Source: Panonychus citri (Eukaryota; Arthropoda; Arachnida; Trombidiformes; Tetranychidae). Taken from it: a stretch of DNA of 64,000 nucleotides. The position numbers and the translations under genes are program-made. Position 1 is the stretch's first letter. The number at the start of each line of letters is the position of its first letter. Below the pieces are notes generated by a model that did not search any database, had not been told where the DNA came from, and worked only from the letters and a program-made list of their open reading frames with translations. Of the stretch, positions 9,663 through 23,726 are shown in pieces. The stretch spans positions 2,046,001 to 2,110,000 of the forward strand of contig NW_026515544.1 in NCBI RefSeq assembly GCF_014898815.1. The letters are read 5' to 3'.

Positions 9663-12600
9663 AAATATCTTATTCTGGTCTAATTTCATTTTGATTCCTA
9701 AACAAACAAAAACAGATTAATTACTCGTTGAACGATTTAATTTTTCTGTCTCTACCCTTGATTCTATTATCATAAATTGTAATTCATATTTTTAATTGTT
9801 CTCTGGGTGCCTTGATTAATCCAAATTTCGACTTTTTTCTCTTCGTCTTCTTCCATCAACAACTTTTGCTCATCATCATCATCATCTACTCAATCAACAA
9901 TCAACGTTACAATTTGTATTCCTTGTCAATCAAATTACTTTATTTTCAAAGTAATCAAGGGAATTTGATTCCTTTGCATCTTTAATTTCTTGTTTTTCCT
10001 TTCAAACATTTCACATTTCTAACTGTGATCACAAGTCAAATCGTAATCAAATCACAAATTGTTGCAATCAAATCATATCAATATAAATATTTATGACTTA
10101 TAAAATAACGAAAACAACAACAATCAACTAGAAAAATTTAATTTTTTTCTCTCCAATTGTAACGAATTTTAATTAACCATCACAATTAACCGATTCTCTT
10201 TTTCAAATGTGTAACTAATATCAACTAATTGTTGAAATTGTAACAACAAGCAAACTAACACAATCTCACAATGAGTATCAGTTAATTTACTAAATTAGCG
10301 ATTCCATTCAAAATTTATCCTTAATTGTTACTTTAAATTAATTCTGTTGTTTCAATTTTTCAATTACCAACAATCAACTAATTTGTTTTTCTTTTTTTTT
10401 GCAATCAGATTGAAATTGTTATTTAAACTGATACAATTTAGTTAATTAATTGTCACATTGAATGAAAAGTATGAAAAAAAATATAAACAATCAAGGTAAC
10501 CAATTGGTTACAATTAACTGATTGTAATTCAAAAAAGGTAGAGAAAATTTTTCCAACAATTAAATCAACAATATCTGTGATTAATTATCGTGACAATCGT
10601 AAGCTGATTTAATTGTTGATTGTTTTAAATTTTTTTCTTGATCTCCTTTTAAATCCAATTATTTAATCTAATTATTGGGACTGAAAAATTAAATTAGATT
10701 GGTAATTGGTTAATGGCAATGATAGATTATATTTCCGCAATTAACTTAACTACTGTTAACTAAGTTGCGTTAAATTGTTTTGTTTCAATTTGTATTCTAA
10801 TTGTTGATTAAAAGTCAATATTTTTCAATTGTTACCTTTTTAAGTTGATTACGATTGGAAAAGTTTTATATTTAGATCATTAATTACAATTAATTTTGAT
10901 TGACGTGAATCAGAAAATCCAATTGTATCAACTTTAAGAAACTAATTCTAATTTCTTAATTGTTTGATTCGTTTTTTTGTTACTGATCATATTGGTAATC
11001 GTTTTAAAGGGAAAATTGTTGATTAATTGTGTTTCTTAATTTAGAAGTGAAAACTGTTCTTCTCAACAATTAAGTAATCAACAAAAAGAAAAAGGAAATT
11101 GATTGTTTACATTGTGAGTGACATTTGATGGTTAATTATGTGGATCAATTAAAGGGTTACCCTTGGAATGATTAGATAATTGCGATGACAATTATCAACG
11201 AAAAGTGCAAAGTGTTAATTGCTCTTAAATCAAATTCAAGTGATTAAATCAAAAAATGATTATGGCGATGATTTAGTTCATTAGAATACAAATAACAATT
11301 AAGAATTGATCCAGTTTTTTTTCCTTGATTGATTGTTACCCATTGGCTCATTTAATCAGCTTAAATTATTGTTAAATTGTTAATTGTTGAATGAAAAATA
11401 AATAATCCACCAAATTGTATGTTGTATTTTAACCAATGTCACTGATGATTAGTCAAGTTGATAAATCAGTCTTTCTAAATTACATTTGTCATGATATAAA
11501 TGAAGAAGAAAAAAATTAACTTAATTAAATGTTCAAATTAACAGTTAGATATATAAATTATAACTTACCTGGTTAATTGTTATCCAATTAATTCAGCTGG
11601 TTTATTGGTTACGCTAACAAATTGTTAACCTAACAAAGACTCACAAACAATCACAATTAGGTTTGTATTTTCATTATAAACCTAATCACTTATTAAATTT
11701 TCCATTGTCATTGTCATGATAATAATGGAAATAGCAATTAACACCAGTAAAGGAATTAATTGTTACCTAATATCTCTTGGTAATCAAAGAGAAAGTCAAT
11801 CACTTTGATTATCGTTGACATGGTAAACATGGTAACAGTTAATTTCAGGAGAGGGAGGAAGAAAATAAAAGGTCTTGATTGTTGATTGATTTAGTTGATC
11901 TTTCGCAGTAGTGGAACCATTTTGGACCTTGATTGTGAATTAATCTACTTTAATCGTCAATCCAAAACCGAAAGGCTGTTGATCCTTGGCTTTTCACCTT
12001 TAAATTAATATCATTTTTTTACTTCCAATTCAATCAGCATAACGTTTTCTCTTTTTTTCCTTTTTTCTCCTCTCTAACTCTATTGTTTGACCTTTTTTCT
12101 ACATGTATACTTGGATTAAAACACCAGATTCACTTCCGTAATCACCTTGATTTGCATGAGAAATAGTAAATCACTGATCCATGATTAACAAGATTTAAGG
12201 GGAGACCAAAAAGATAAGATGATAATGACATTAACACCATGTTGATTGTATTTTCTTGAAATCCATTCACCAGTTGAATATGGATAATGAGAGATAAATG
12301 TTTTAATTATCATCAGTTGATTAACACCTTCATTATTCAATTAGATAAATTGAGATTCTAATGAACCTGTAACAATATATAGACAAAAATTAGAGAGAGA
12401 GAGAGAAACCCAATTACAATTTAAATATACAAGTTAAAGATAAACTTACCCACTAAATTTAACCACGACAATTAAGCAAAGCAATTGTAAACCTAATCAG
12501 TAGATTGTCAATAGAAAACCAATTCTAATAAAAACAAGAGGAAATTAATCAACAACAATTAAGAAATGAACACTGGTTGAGATAAAAGAAGATGAATGAA

Positions 12601-14392
12601 GAGATTGAGTTGAATTCACCTTGTGGTAATTTCCAATTACTCCGAGACAGAATTAGTTGATTAATCTACCGTTAATTACGAATCATAAACTGTAGAATTA
12701 AAAGATTTTAATCAACAACAATTATAAAAGGAAATTAATTGTTGATGAAAATGTTGTTTAAATTAAAAAAGAAATTCACTGGTTAAGGTTAAGCTTTTTT
12801 TCCAGAAAAAAAAACTGAAAAAAGATCAAAAAGATGAAAAAGAAAACAATTAATCACATGTTCTCTTTGTGGAACAATAGACAGAGAATTAGACAGAGAA
12901 GAATTGGTTCAATTTTCTTCTTTCATTTGTTAAGTTAATTTCTCTTTTTAATGTTATCATTTTTGTTACCCTTTTTTAATCGTTAAATTTGATTCCAATT
13001 AATTGTGTTCATGGTAAAGAGATAAAAATAATTCAACGATTAACAAGAGTAATTACAATTTGAATTGTTTTCTTTTCTGAAACTGATTTTTTTTTCTTCT
13101 CTCAACAAAAAGTGTCAATTCTTAGTCACAACAACATTAAAGAAATGAAAGCAAAAAATTAACTCTTTTTGTTGCTGTAAAAAGAAAGAGCCAATTGTTT
13201 GATTTAATTGTTAAATCATTAACTGTAAGTTAATTAGATAAACACTTAGTTGTTTGATCATCTAAATTGTTGTTTTTCCATTTCCATAGGAAACCAGAAA
13301 ATCGTGGGTTTGGAATATTTTGTTTTCCTGTTTTTCTATTTTGTATTTACCACCAACACCAAGGACCCAAAACTGTTGGAAGAGAAAAAGGTAAGGAAAA
13401 GATTATTGTAAACAACCGAATGATGATGATATTGAAGGAGGAAAGAGAGAAAGAGAGCAGAAAAAAGAGAAGATAAAGAAAGAGAGGAGGGAAGATAGAA
13501 AGAGAGAGAGAGAGAGAAAAAAAGAAACAAGGAGGAGAGAGAGAAAGAGATTAAGCTGATATTCTGCATTAGGCTCTAAATCTTGTTTTCTATTTGTAAG
13601 TAGCATTTGATGTGCCTGTTTTTTTCCGAATTTCTGTAAATTCTTTTATCAAATAGTCTAATTAATCTTAATTACTGTGAATATTGATTACTAAATGATC
13701 AGTGATTCAGTAACAATCAAAAAACTGAATCAATTTCCTTGTGTCCTCAACACTTATTAGTAACCCTATCAACAAGAAACAATAACAAACATCATCATCA
13801 TCAACAGTTACCATTAGTCTCTCTCAGTAAATGATAATTTATATTGTGCTTTTAATCTGTGATTGTTTATTTTAACCACATTAACTTACTGATAATTAAC
13901 GTTTTTATTTTGATCAATTTTTTGTTCACTTTTCTATTTTTATTTCCACCTCCTCTGTCTCTAGGATTTTTGGTGACAATTTTATCAATGGAACAAGTTA
14001 ATTAAAGACCAAGATGAATAATAATTATATTGATCTGGTGCCTTTTGAATTTTGTCAACAACAAGAAAGCAAAAGATTCAATCGCAATGGTAGAATTGAT
14101 TTTAAAGTGTATCCAATAACAAAAGGAGAACAATGATCAACCTAATTGTTAACCTCTTTAATGCTCAATTTATACTTCTAATTGGTGAGAGAGATCAAAC
14201 AAAATCATCAATCTATTCAAATTTATATTCAACAACAACAACAACAAGACACATTTCCAAGAATTAACAACAAATATCAACAAACTATCATCCTCATCAA
14301 TAGAATCATTGTTTTTATCATTTTATCAATTTATATATTTTCTATTTAATCGTATTGTTGATTTCCTTTTTCTATTTACAATCAACTGTACA

Positions 14393-14443
<51 letters not shown>

Positions 14444-14655
14444 TTTCCTTTCGTTAATTTGCTTCTTTTTCCACCCTCTCTAATGTAATCATACGCCCCT
14501 CTTAATCAAGAGCCTGTTTAATTCAATAATCAACAATCAACATCATCAAATTGTGAACAAATCAGAGGAACATCATCAAAACGAGAGATCGCATCATCTA
14601 TTAACTCATCGAAATAATCAGAGAAGAAAGAAAATCATTTTCTCTCTCATCCAAG
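9663..14655. other. gene-poor 5-kb stretch upstream of the class II PI3K
   Basis: AT-rich DNA dominated by CAATTAA/TTAATTG and TGATTGT words. I found no frame with protein-like composition. One segment, 13291-13390, is bounded by an acceptor-like TTTCCATAG and a donor-like AAAAG|GTAAGG and might be a non-coding exon of the PI3K transcript. A GA-rich patch runs 13430-13550. Near the right end are a 46-bp (TC)n tract and the PI3K 5' UTR. Confidence 0.45.
14396..14441. repeat. (TC)n microsatellite, about 46 bp
   Basis: Uninterrupted TC dinucleotides about 215 bases upstream of the PI3K start codon, so possibly in its promoter or 5' UTR. Confidence 0.9.
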
Positions 14656-17600
14656 ATGAATGAACAATTTACCCGAGGTTAGTGTTTGTGTGTTGATTTT
14701 ATTATCATCTTGATCATCATCATCATTGTGAATCTACAACTATTAAGTTGACCGTGATTTTTGTTGAATCATGATCAACCAACTCTCTCTCTCTCTCACT
14801 CAACATGTCATACTTTTTTTACCACCATCACCATTATGATTGTTATAATTTCTGCTTCTGAAATTACAATCTCAATTTTCTGGTCTATTCTTCTTAATCA
14901 ACCAACGTTTTGATTGTAATCACAATCAGCGAATGAGTGACAATACCATTGACCGAATTGACAATTCCAAGTCAATTTCTTTGCTCTCTCTCTCTCTCTC
15001 TCTTTTCAATCATATTCAATGGTCACTTCTCAACTCAATTATTAATAATTTCAATTGATGTTCACCAACATGATTGATTCTATTCATAGAATTGAATATT
15101 TATCTGGACAGTTTAATCATTAGACAATCTTAATCATCTTAACCTATTTTATGCTCTGATTTTTCATCGTCTTAATCAATCCTCTCCACCTCCTGATTTC
15201 AATTATGTTTTTTAGTTAGTTTTCTATTTTCTTTCATCCTGATTATTCAATCACAATTATCTAACAACAATAACAGTCTCTTGATTAGAAAAAGAATCAA
15301 ATTATCTTCAAGTTGTCGATTTTCTCTTTCTCTCTCTCTCTCTTACCTTTTCTATTCTCAAGTTGATGTTATATCTTTTCTATTTAATAGAACAAATTTT
15401 GCTGTTCATTTTTATTGATTTCTCATTATTATTTTTTCTCTTCAATTTTAACTCATTTACCTACAGAAGAAGAAGAAGAAGTTATGATTTCTATTCTATT
15501 CTCTTTTAATATCCTCCATTATTCTGACCATAAAAGTGGAATATCATCTTCCCCTGAATTTGGAAGCTACTTTTTTCTTACTGTGCTGTGAACCTCAGAA
15601 TTAATGTTAACCAAAGTTCTTTCACTCTCTGACTTCATTTTCATCTCTTCTTCCTCTTCCTACTTACTCTCTTCTCTCTCTCTCTCTCATCATCATCATT
15701 TCTCTCTCCCCTCTTTGTTTCATGGTTATTTTTGACAACTTAAACAACCATCATCTCTTTAACAACACTAGTATGTTCATCTATCTGTCCATGAAAAAAT
15801 GAGAGGAGAGACAATTTTTTGCTCTCTCTCATCTTTATCTTCTTCCTTCTCTCTCTCTCTCTATTCTTCATCATTATTTTTCTATGTATTTACAATAATA
15901 TATTTGCCTCTCTCTCTCTATCACACTCCTCCTCCTCTTTACTGGTGATGATCAGTGATCATGATGATGATTAGGCTGCTGTTGCTATTAGTATTACTGT
16001 TACCCATCAGTAGTATAAACTAATTTTTGTTGCTTATCATCTTAATCATCAATTTTACTTTAATTTGATTTCTTCTTATCAAGTCAATTTTGTTTTTAAA
16101 AAACTTATATAATTACAACTAAATCATGTCTTTGTTTATTACAGATTCAAGTGAAACCAAACCAGCTCTCCCACCAAGATTATTCATCCGTCCACCACCT
16201 CGTAAACCAACTGTGATCAATGAGCTGAAGATGAAAGTGCCCTTACCCCGGCGAGCATTACAATCACAATCACAACAACAAGTAAACAATAATGGTCCAA
16301 CAATTGAATTTACTAAATTAACTCCACCGCCATCAACAAGCCATAAAAATGAAGGGTGTAAAAACACCACAACAACAACATCCACCTTTACCAGTTATAT
16401 TTATAGTAGTATAGCTGAAACACCAACAGTAAATGAAAACAACATTAACAATACCGTTAACAATAATAATAATATCAACAACAACAACAACAACAATAAT
16501 AATAATAATAATAATGTTACTACTACTGTGGCCTCATCAAGACTTACAAGTAATGAAGTTAACGGTAATCCATCCCAAGTAAAATCTACTCCCGATTATG
16601 GTATCATCAATCGAAGTGGGTCAATACAATCACAACAACATCAAGCACCAATACGATCATATCAACCATTCAATGATTTACCATTTAGACCTAATGCTCC
16701 GAATACCCTTTGTTTAAATAGTAATAATAATACCAATCAGTCATCTTCATCTGCATCATCTTCACCCTCTTTTGCCAACAATTTTACACCATTTACATCA
16801 ACATCAACTTATGCCATTGTTTCACCTCAGAAACCACATCCTGGTAAATCAAATTGGTTACCCGTTAATAGCGGTACCAATAGACCTGCGGCTTTGTCTC
16901 ATAGTAATTCATTCCCTTATTTTGATCCATTTAAAAGAGACTCCAACAATATCCAATTACAACAAAAACAACAACAACAATCATCATCAACATCAAACAA
17001 TACTAATGTCTATCAACAAATACAACAATCAGCAATCACTCATCCTGCTCATTCATTTGCATCAAATTCAGTTCAAAATTTATCTTACTTTTATTCATCA
17101 GTTACATCACAAGTAAATAATGAAACGGTTCGGGAGATGTTGGAAAAAATTCGTAAACTTGGTGAATTAGAGAAATTACCAAATGAGAATCTAATTGATC
17201 TTGGACCAAATTATTCGGTTAATCAACAAGATGATCTAGAAGATTTGTTAAACCTTTTCGATCCCTTAATGAACATAACAGATGAATGTGCTATCGGTGG
17301 TTGTCAAGGTACAACTGATAATAATAGGAAACAATCAGGAGCCGATGAAAAATCAATCAACAATAAGGAAATGACAACCGATGAATCTTGTTCAACCTCA
17401 TCAACCTCGTCAACATCTTCTTCATCAGCAACAACACCTCGAGAAACGATTCCACCTCCAGCACCAATGAGAGTTGATTCAATTGATTCATCATCAATCA
17501 ATACCTGTGACCATGGACCAATTAATTCATCATCTAAATTATCATCAGACAATGAATCAAATTCCAGACTCTCTCGTAACAGTAATAATACAATTCCCGC

Positions 17601-20600
17601 TGATGCCAATTTTCGTGTACGATTCCGACCTTCACGTGCAGATGCTGAATTGACCTCTTTCGCACTAAAAGTTCACACAATTCGAAGTAAATTCATCTCA
17701 ACTGATAAATTAACCAATTGTGGTTTTGTAGCAAGTCCAGGATTAGATTATCGCAGGGATAATACACTTAGTGTTAAACTACAAATCTATCATAAATCAA
17801 CCGAATCACCTTTATCGTTTACCTGTAATGTCAATACTTCAGTTGAACATGTTGTCTGTCATGCAGTTTGTTCAATTCTTGAGGATACCGTTGGTGTTAA
17901 TTTCGATGAATTTGTTTTAAAAGTTAATTCTCTCAATGAATATCTGGTCAATCGATCAACCCTTGGAGATTATTCTTATATTCATCATTGTCACATGTTT
18001 GATGAAGATGTAAGGTTAACATTGATTAATACCAATGAAACTTGCCATAATATTTACGCTCGAACCGTTGAAGATGATGAAACTGTTGTTAACCTTTCAC
18101 CTGATGATCTTTTACCTCAACATTGTGTATGTAAATTTGGTGAAATTAATCGAGATACGGTAAACATTATGCTGGAAACACTAGAAGGTGAAATTAGTAA
18201 ATTGGTTTTTAATTCTAGTCACGAGAGTTTGGTTAAAACAATCAAGGGTGTTATCCAAGCAACCAAAGCACTTTGCTCACTATTGGGTAACTGTGATATA
18301 CTCCAGGTAACAGAGGCCATTGAAAATTTATCACAATTATCTCTAGTCTATGATCAATACAAGAAACGAGGTGAAATTATTCTCAATCAACTATCAGAGG
18401 AACAATTAGAAGTAATTCACAAAGAGGTTTTCCATCATGCAATCGTCAAATTAAAACGAGCAATTAGAGAGATGATTGATCTTTATTGTTGTGCATTTCC
18501 AGTTGATTTTGAATTGATACCAGAAAATAATTTAGATATTGAATCAATCCTAACAAATAGTGTAACAAATGATAATAATAATAGATTATCATCTTCATCT
18601 GATGGATTAACAACAAGCACAATATCATCTCATGATGAACCTAAACAATCATGTTCATTATCAACAATGTCGGAAGCTTTATTGGTTTACGTTGGAACAG
18701 TTAATTGTCTCAATTTTGATTGGAAAATGAGATATCGTGAATTCTATGTATCCTGTGAAATTTGGTTCGGTGAAAATTTAATTGCCAATTGTAAAACCGG
18801 ACGTGTACCTGTTAGTCAAGGACTTTTCCAGAGGCTGGTTTTCAATGAATTGTTACATTTTCAATCAGTTCTACTTTCCTCCCTACCTCGAGAGTCTTAC
18901 CTTTATTTCAATTTGTATGGTATTGAATTTCCTTCATCATCATCATCATCATCTACCAACAATCAGCCTCCATCATCATCTGCATCAACTCCACTCTCAA
19001 ATTCATCTACTCCAATAACTGATCAATCAATAATTTCTTCAACCGGTGAAAGAGAAACACCTAAACTTGTTGCACTCTCAGTTCTCAAGCTTCTTGATTT
19101 CCGTCAACATCTTGTCCAAGGTTCGATACTTCTTGGCATGTGGACTGGAGATATTGTCAATAAAACGGCTCGAACTTGTTTTAACACATCTAACCTTGAA
19201 AAAGGATCACCATTAATTATAATTAACTTGCCTGATCATGGTTGTGACATTTGTTTCCCATCAATTGAACCAGAATCAAATATCAATACTTACATTAAAC
19301 AAGATCTTAATTTACTTGATTCAGCAACTCAAACCGATATCCATGTAATACTTAACTCGGATCCGGTTCAACAAATGTCACGTTCTGATGAAAATATTAT
19401 CTGGGATCGTCGTCACTATTTACATGAGCTTCCATCAGCTTTACCAAAGGTACTAAAAGCAGCACCCTCATGGAAATGGTCTTATCTCAATGATATTTAT
19501 CACATGATTCAAACATGGAATCCACTTCCAGCCATTGATGCAATGCAACTTTTATTACCTCCTTTCTTGGATAAATATGTCCGCTCATCGGCGGTCACTT
19601 GGATTGGACGATTAAGAAACGATGAAATCTGTGATTATCTACCCCAGTTAATTCAAGCGCTTCGATTTGAACCATACTTTGATTCAGCGTTGATTTGGTT
19701 CCTTTTAGAAAAGGCTTACTCAAGTGTCCGTATCGCTCACAATTTATACTGGCTACTCAAACAGAACCTCGATGATCCCATCTTTTCGTACCGATCACGG
19801 ATCTATTTAAACGCTCTCCTACTTACCTGTGGTGAGGCTCTTCGAAATCTTTTCGAAAACCAGGAAACACTTCTTTCGAAATTATCTCTTGCCACTGATC
19901 ATCTGAAAACAACTAAAGACTCACATCGAATGATTTCCCTCTCCAGAGACCTAGAACCAGTCGATAATTTCTTAATGACTCATCCATTAGCGCTACCACT
20001 CTCACCGAGTATGCAGGTTGTCGGTTTGAACATAAAATCTTGTTTCTATTTCACCTCCAACACTTTACCCATTAAATTGGCCTTTAAAAGTGAACCATCA
20101 AGCTCCGTTTTTACCCAAATAGACGCGATGTACAAGGTTGGTGATGATCTACGACAAGATTCATTTACCATGCAAATGATTAAAATTATGGACAAATTGT
20201 GGTTAAAAGAAGGTCTCGATTTGAAAATTGTAACCTTTGGTTGTATTGCGACAGATTTTCGTAAGGGTTTCGTTGAGATTGTTAAAAATGCTGAAACTTT
20301 ACGGAAAATTCAAACAGAATATGGTATTACCGGATCATTTAGAGATTCTTGTATATCGGAGTGGCTTCAAAAACACAATACAAGTGAACTAGAGTACCGA
20401 AAATCAGTTGAAAATTTCACCTACTCGCTGGCCGGTTACGTGGTGGTCACTTATGTTCTTGGAATTGGTGATCGGCATAATGATAATATTATGATAACCA
20501 CATCGGGTCACTTGTTTCACATTGACTTTGGTAAATATCTTGGTGATGCTCAAATGATTGGCTCAATCAAACGAGATCGAACTCCGTTCATTTTGACTAG

Positions 20601-21873
20601 TGACATGGCCTATGTAATTAACGGAGGTGATAAACCGTCCAAACAATTTCAATATTTTGTTGACCTTTGCTGTCAGGCCTTTAACATTATCCGCCGTCAT
20701 ACCAATCTATTTTTAAATCTTTTCTCACTCATGGTTTCCTCTGGAATACCTGGACTTTCAATCGATGCCGTTAAGTACATTCATCGAACTCTTTTACCAA
20801 GTTTAACGGAAGCCGAAGCGACCGCTGCTTTCAACAAAATGATCGGTGAAACATTATCCTCAGTCTCCACCAAGTTCAACTTTTTCCTTCATAATTTGGC
20901 TCAATTAAGATTCACGGGCGACCATAATGATCCATCAACTCTGTCCTTTGTTCCCAAAAAGTACACCAAAGAGACCGATGGTCGTATTATTGGCCTTCGA
21001 GTTGAAAATTATTTCAAAAAGTATGAACCTGAAAAGGTTTACATTTATGTGATTAGAGTTGAAAGGGAGCATCAAAAAGATCCAACTTTTGTTTGCCGAT
21101 CTTATCGAGAGTTTTACGAGCTCCATCAGAAAATGACCTCACTATTCCCCCTGGTTCGTCTTTACCCATTAAACAGATCGTCAAGTTTCATGGGCCGAAG
21201 TAACACCCGTGAAGTGGCCGAAAAACGCGCTCCTGAGATTGATTTCTTTTTAATGTCTCTCATGCATATGACAGAAGAAATCGCTCACAGTGACATAGTT
21301 TACACCTTTTTCCATCCGATTCTTCGTGACCAGGAAGCCATTTGGGGACAAAGTTCATCGAGTTCATCATCACTTCCATCAATGGCATTATCGGCCGCTG
21401 CATATACATCAACGGCCGCCGCCTTCTCACCCGGATCCCAAACATCATCCAACTTGTGTCCACCCTCAATGATGACCCTCTCCTCACCAATGTCATCATC
21501 GACAACATCCTCAATCAAACTGTCCATTCAATATCGTAACGGTGAACTGATCATAATGGTTATGCACGCTAAGAACCTTCAATCACCTCGATCATCATCT
21601 CCCGATGTTTACGTGAAAACTTATCTTCTTCCCGATTCATCCAAATCAACTAAACGAAAAACCAAAGTGGTAAATCGTAACAGTCACCCCACCTTCATGG
21701 AGATGATAATCTATCCCTTCCCCAAGGAACAAGTTCTACTTCGAACCCTTCAAGTGTCCATTTGGGACTACGATCGTGTCTCTGGCAACCTTTTCATGGG
21801 TCAAGCACTTATTCCCCTCCATGAACTAGATTTAACTAATGAAACAGTCGATTGGTATCCAATGTCAACATGA
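14656..21873 (+). CDS. Pi3K68D: class II phosphatidylinositol 3-kinase (PI3K-C2 / Pi3K68D)
   Basis: Two coding exons: 14656-14677 (MNEQFTR plus one base, donor GAG|GTTAGT) and 16145-21873 (acceptor TTTATTACAG), joined in phase 1 to give DSSETK; total 1916 residues. An ATG at 16126 would stay open but lies inside the acceptor region, so the spliced start is preferred. Parts: Ser/Asn/Gln-rich disordered N-terminus with a poly-Asn run; Ras-binding domain about 530-640; PI3K-type C2 about 850-1025; helical (PIK) domain about 1090-1290; lipid kinase about 1310-1590 with LAFK (Lys near 1322), GDDLRQD near 1340, catalytic loop GIGDRHNDN near 1447 and DFG near 1468, followed by the class II activation-loop wording KRDRTPF; PX domain about 1620-1740; C-terminal C2 about 1800-1915. 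The domain order is diagnostic of class II. It makes PI3P and PI(3,4)P2 on endosomal and plasma membranes. All catalytic motifs are intact. Confidence 0.96.
14678..16144 (+). other. sole coding-region intron of the PI3K-C2 gene
   Basis: This 1467-base GT-AG intron separates the 22-base first coding exon from the giant second exon. It is rich in CT tracts (14971-15004, 15323-15344, 15672-15690, 15848-15862, 15908-15921) and CATCAT. No coding content seen. Its position at the extreme 5' end suits regulatory elements or alternative starts. Confidence 0.75.
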
Positions 21874-23726
21874 ACAATCAATTAATAATCAGCAACACAA
21901 ATTGAATTGCTGACTAACCTCTTGGGGGAATCATTAATTAAATTAATCAACAGATAATCAATGCATCTGAACAAAGGATCCATTACATGAAGAGCTTTAA
22001 ATAATCAATTGATCAAATCAATTAAATCATCAATTAATCACTAGCACTTTTTACTGATTATCACAAAAATCAACTTGAATTACCTTCACCCTAAATCTTA
22101 AATCCATCCGTAAATGTAAATCAAATCACAATTGGATTTATTTTTTCACCTTTAATACACATCACAATTAACTAAATCTTGGATCAAATTGTCTATACAC
22201 ACGAACAATCAACCAACAATTAATCAATTACTTTCTTTTTCTACTCGAAGTACTTTCATAAATTAATCAACAATTAAGGTGTTTCAATGTGTATCTATTG
22301 TCTGCTTAATTTACTTTTAATTATCCATCTTAATTACCAATATAACTTTGATTGTTAATTGTTTCTCTCTCTCTCTCTGTAAATTATTATATATCCTTCA
22401 AATTAGTTTTACATCATCATCATCATCACCAAACACAACAATCAACGAATCATCTTTATCATCCTTAACCATAATTGGTTCTTGCTTGGAAATGATTAAC
22501 AATTATCACTTACAAACTAATTTTTTACACCAACAATTGAATCTGATTTTTATCATCACAATTTAATTGCATCATTATGATCAACTCCCTCTGATATGAA
22601 TCATTTGTATCTCAACACTTTTTTTAAACAAAAATCAATTCAAATTTGTTAATCAACAAACATACTCTCTGTGATTAATTACAATTGGTAATTTTAATTG
22701 AACAACAACAACAATTAACTTGTAAAGGCGAGACATCATCAATGATACAATTCAACAATTAACTTAACACTGATTACGAGATGAACACGAGAAGAGTAAT
22801 TGTGAAAAACGCCCGATAAATTAATTGTTAACAATTAGATGAGATAATCAACTGATTATTGTCAATGAATATCAAGAGAAACGGAAAATTTATCTCTTTA
22901 AATTAGATTTTAATTGTGATTAATTAGTTAATCAATCGTTAAACGAGGAAAGCAAAATATCAAAGGGATTGTGATTATGACAAAAAAAAACAAACAATTA
23001 AAAGTTAATGAAGATGAGATAATGACAAGTTGACAAATTATGATTAAAATAATTAAGGAATCAAAGGTGATGAAGTTAATTGTTAACAATTAACATAATT
23101 AATATCAATCATTTCCGATGAAGTTGATTGACAAGCTGGTATCCGACCGCCAAGCTTAATGCATCTACCAGGAACCTTTCTGATCTTAATTAGTTAATCA
23201 AATTGTAAGAAATTAACCAGCAGTAAGTAAAGTGTAATGAGAGTGGGAAAAAAATCCACCACGAGACAAACAAAATCCACCGAGAGGGAAACGATTCACA
23301 AATACAGAAGGAAAAAAAAGTGTAAAAAGATTAGTTAATTAAATGAATTGTAAGTTGATTTAGTTGATTAGTTTGACAGAAAACTTGGCAAACGATCTGA
23401 TTAAATCATCAACACACAGACAGTAGAGAGAGAGAGTGGGTTTTTTACCCACCGCCACCATCAGTTCAATCGTATGTACAAAAAGATGAACCTCTTGAAA
23501 AGTTAAACATGACAATTTACTAATTGTGATCAACATGGTTAACAAGATTTTCTTTGGCAACAGTTAACAAGTTCACCCATTAGATTATCATGAAAGTTTG
23601 TTGATTATTTCAGGGTGACAATTAACTGTTATTGATTAACGATGTTGTTAACATGATTTAAACCTCGGGGTATCGGCGGCGGTGTTGAGTGGGTTGGCTG
23701 AGTGTCTATTGGAAGGGTCAACTTAC
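21874..23726. other. PI3K-C2 3' UTR and tail of a convergent minus-strand gene
   Basis: Just after the PI3K stop the sequence becomes AT-rich TTAATCAA-type DNA. The only stretch with coding-like composition is about 23083-23184 on the minus strand, proposed below as the last exon of the convergent secreted-protein gene. Minus-strand frame 23360-23560 crosses a GA repeat and is not convincing. Confidence 0.45.

Noticed and set aside
16126..16144. ATG at 16126 as the PI3K start
   Set aside because: The ATG lies within the polypyrimidine/acceptor ATGTCTTTGTTTATTACAG; the spliced upstream exon 14656-14677 fits the phase exactly.
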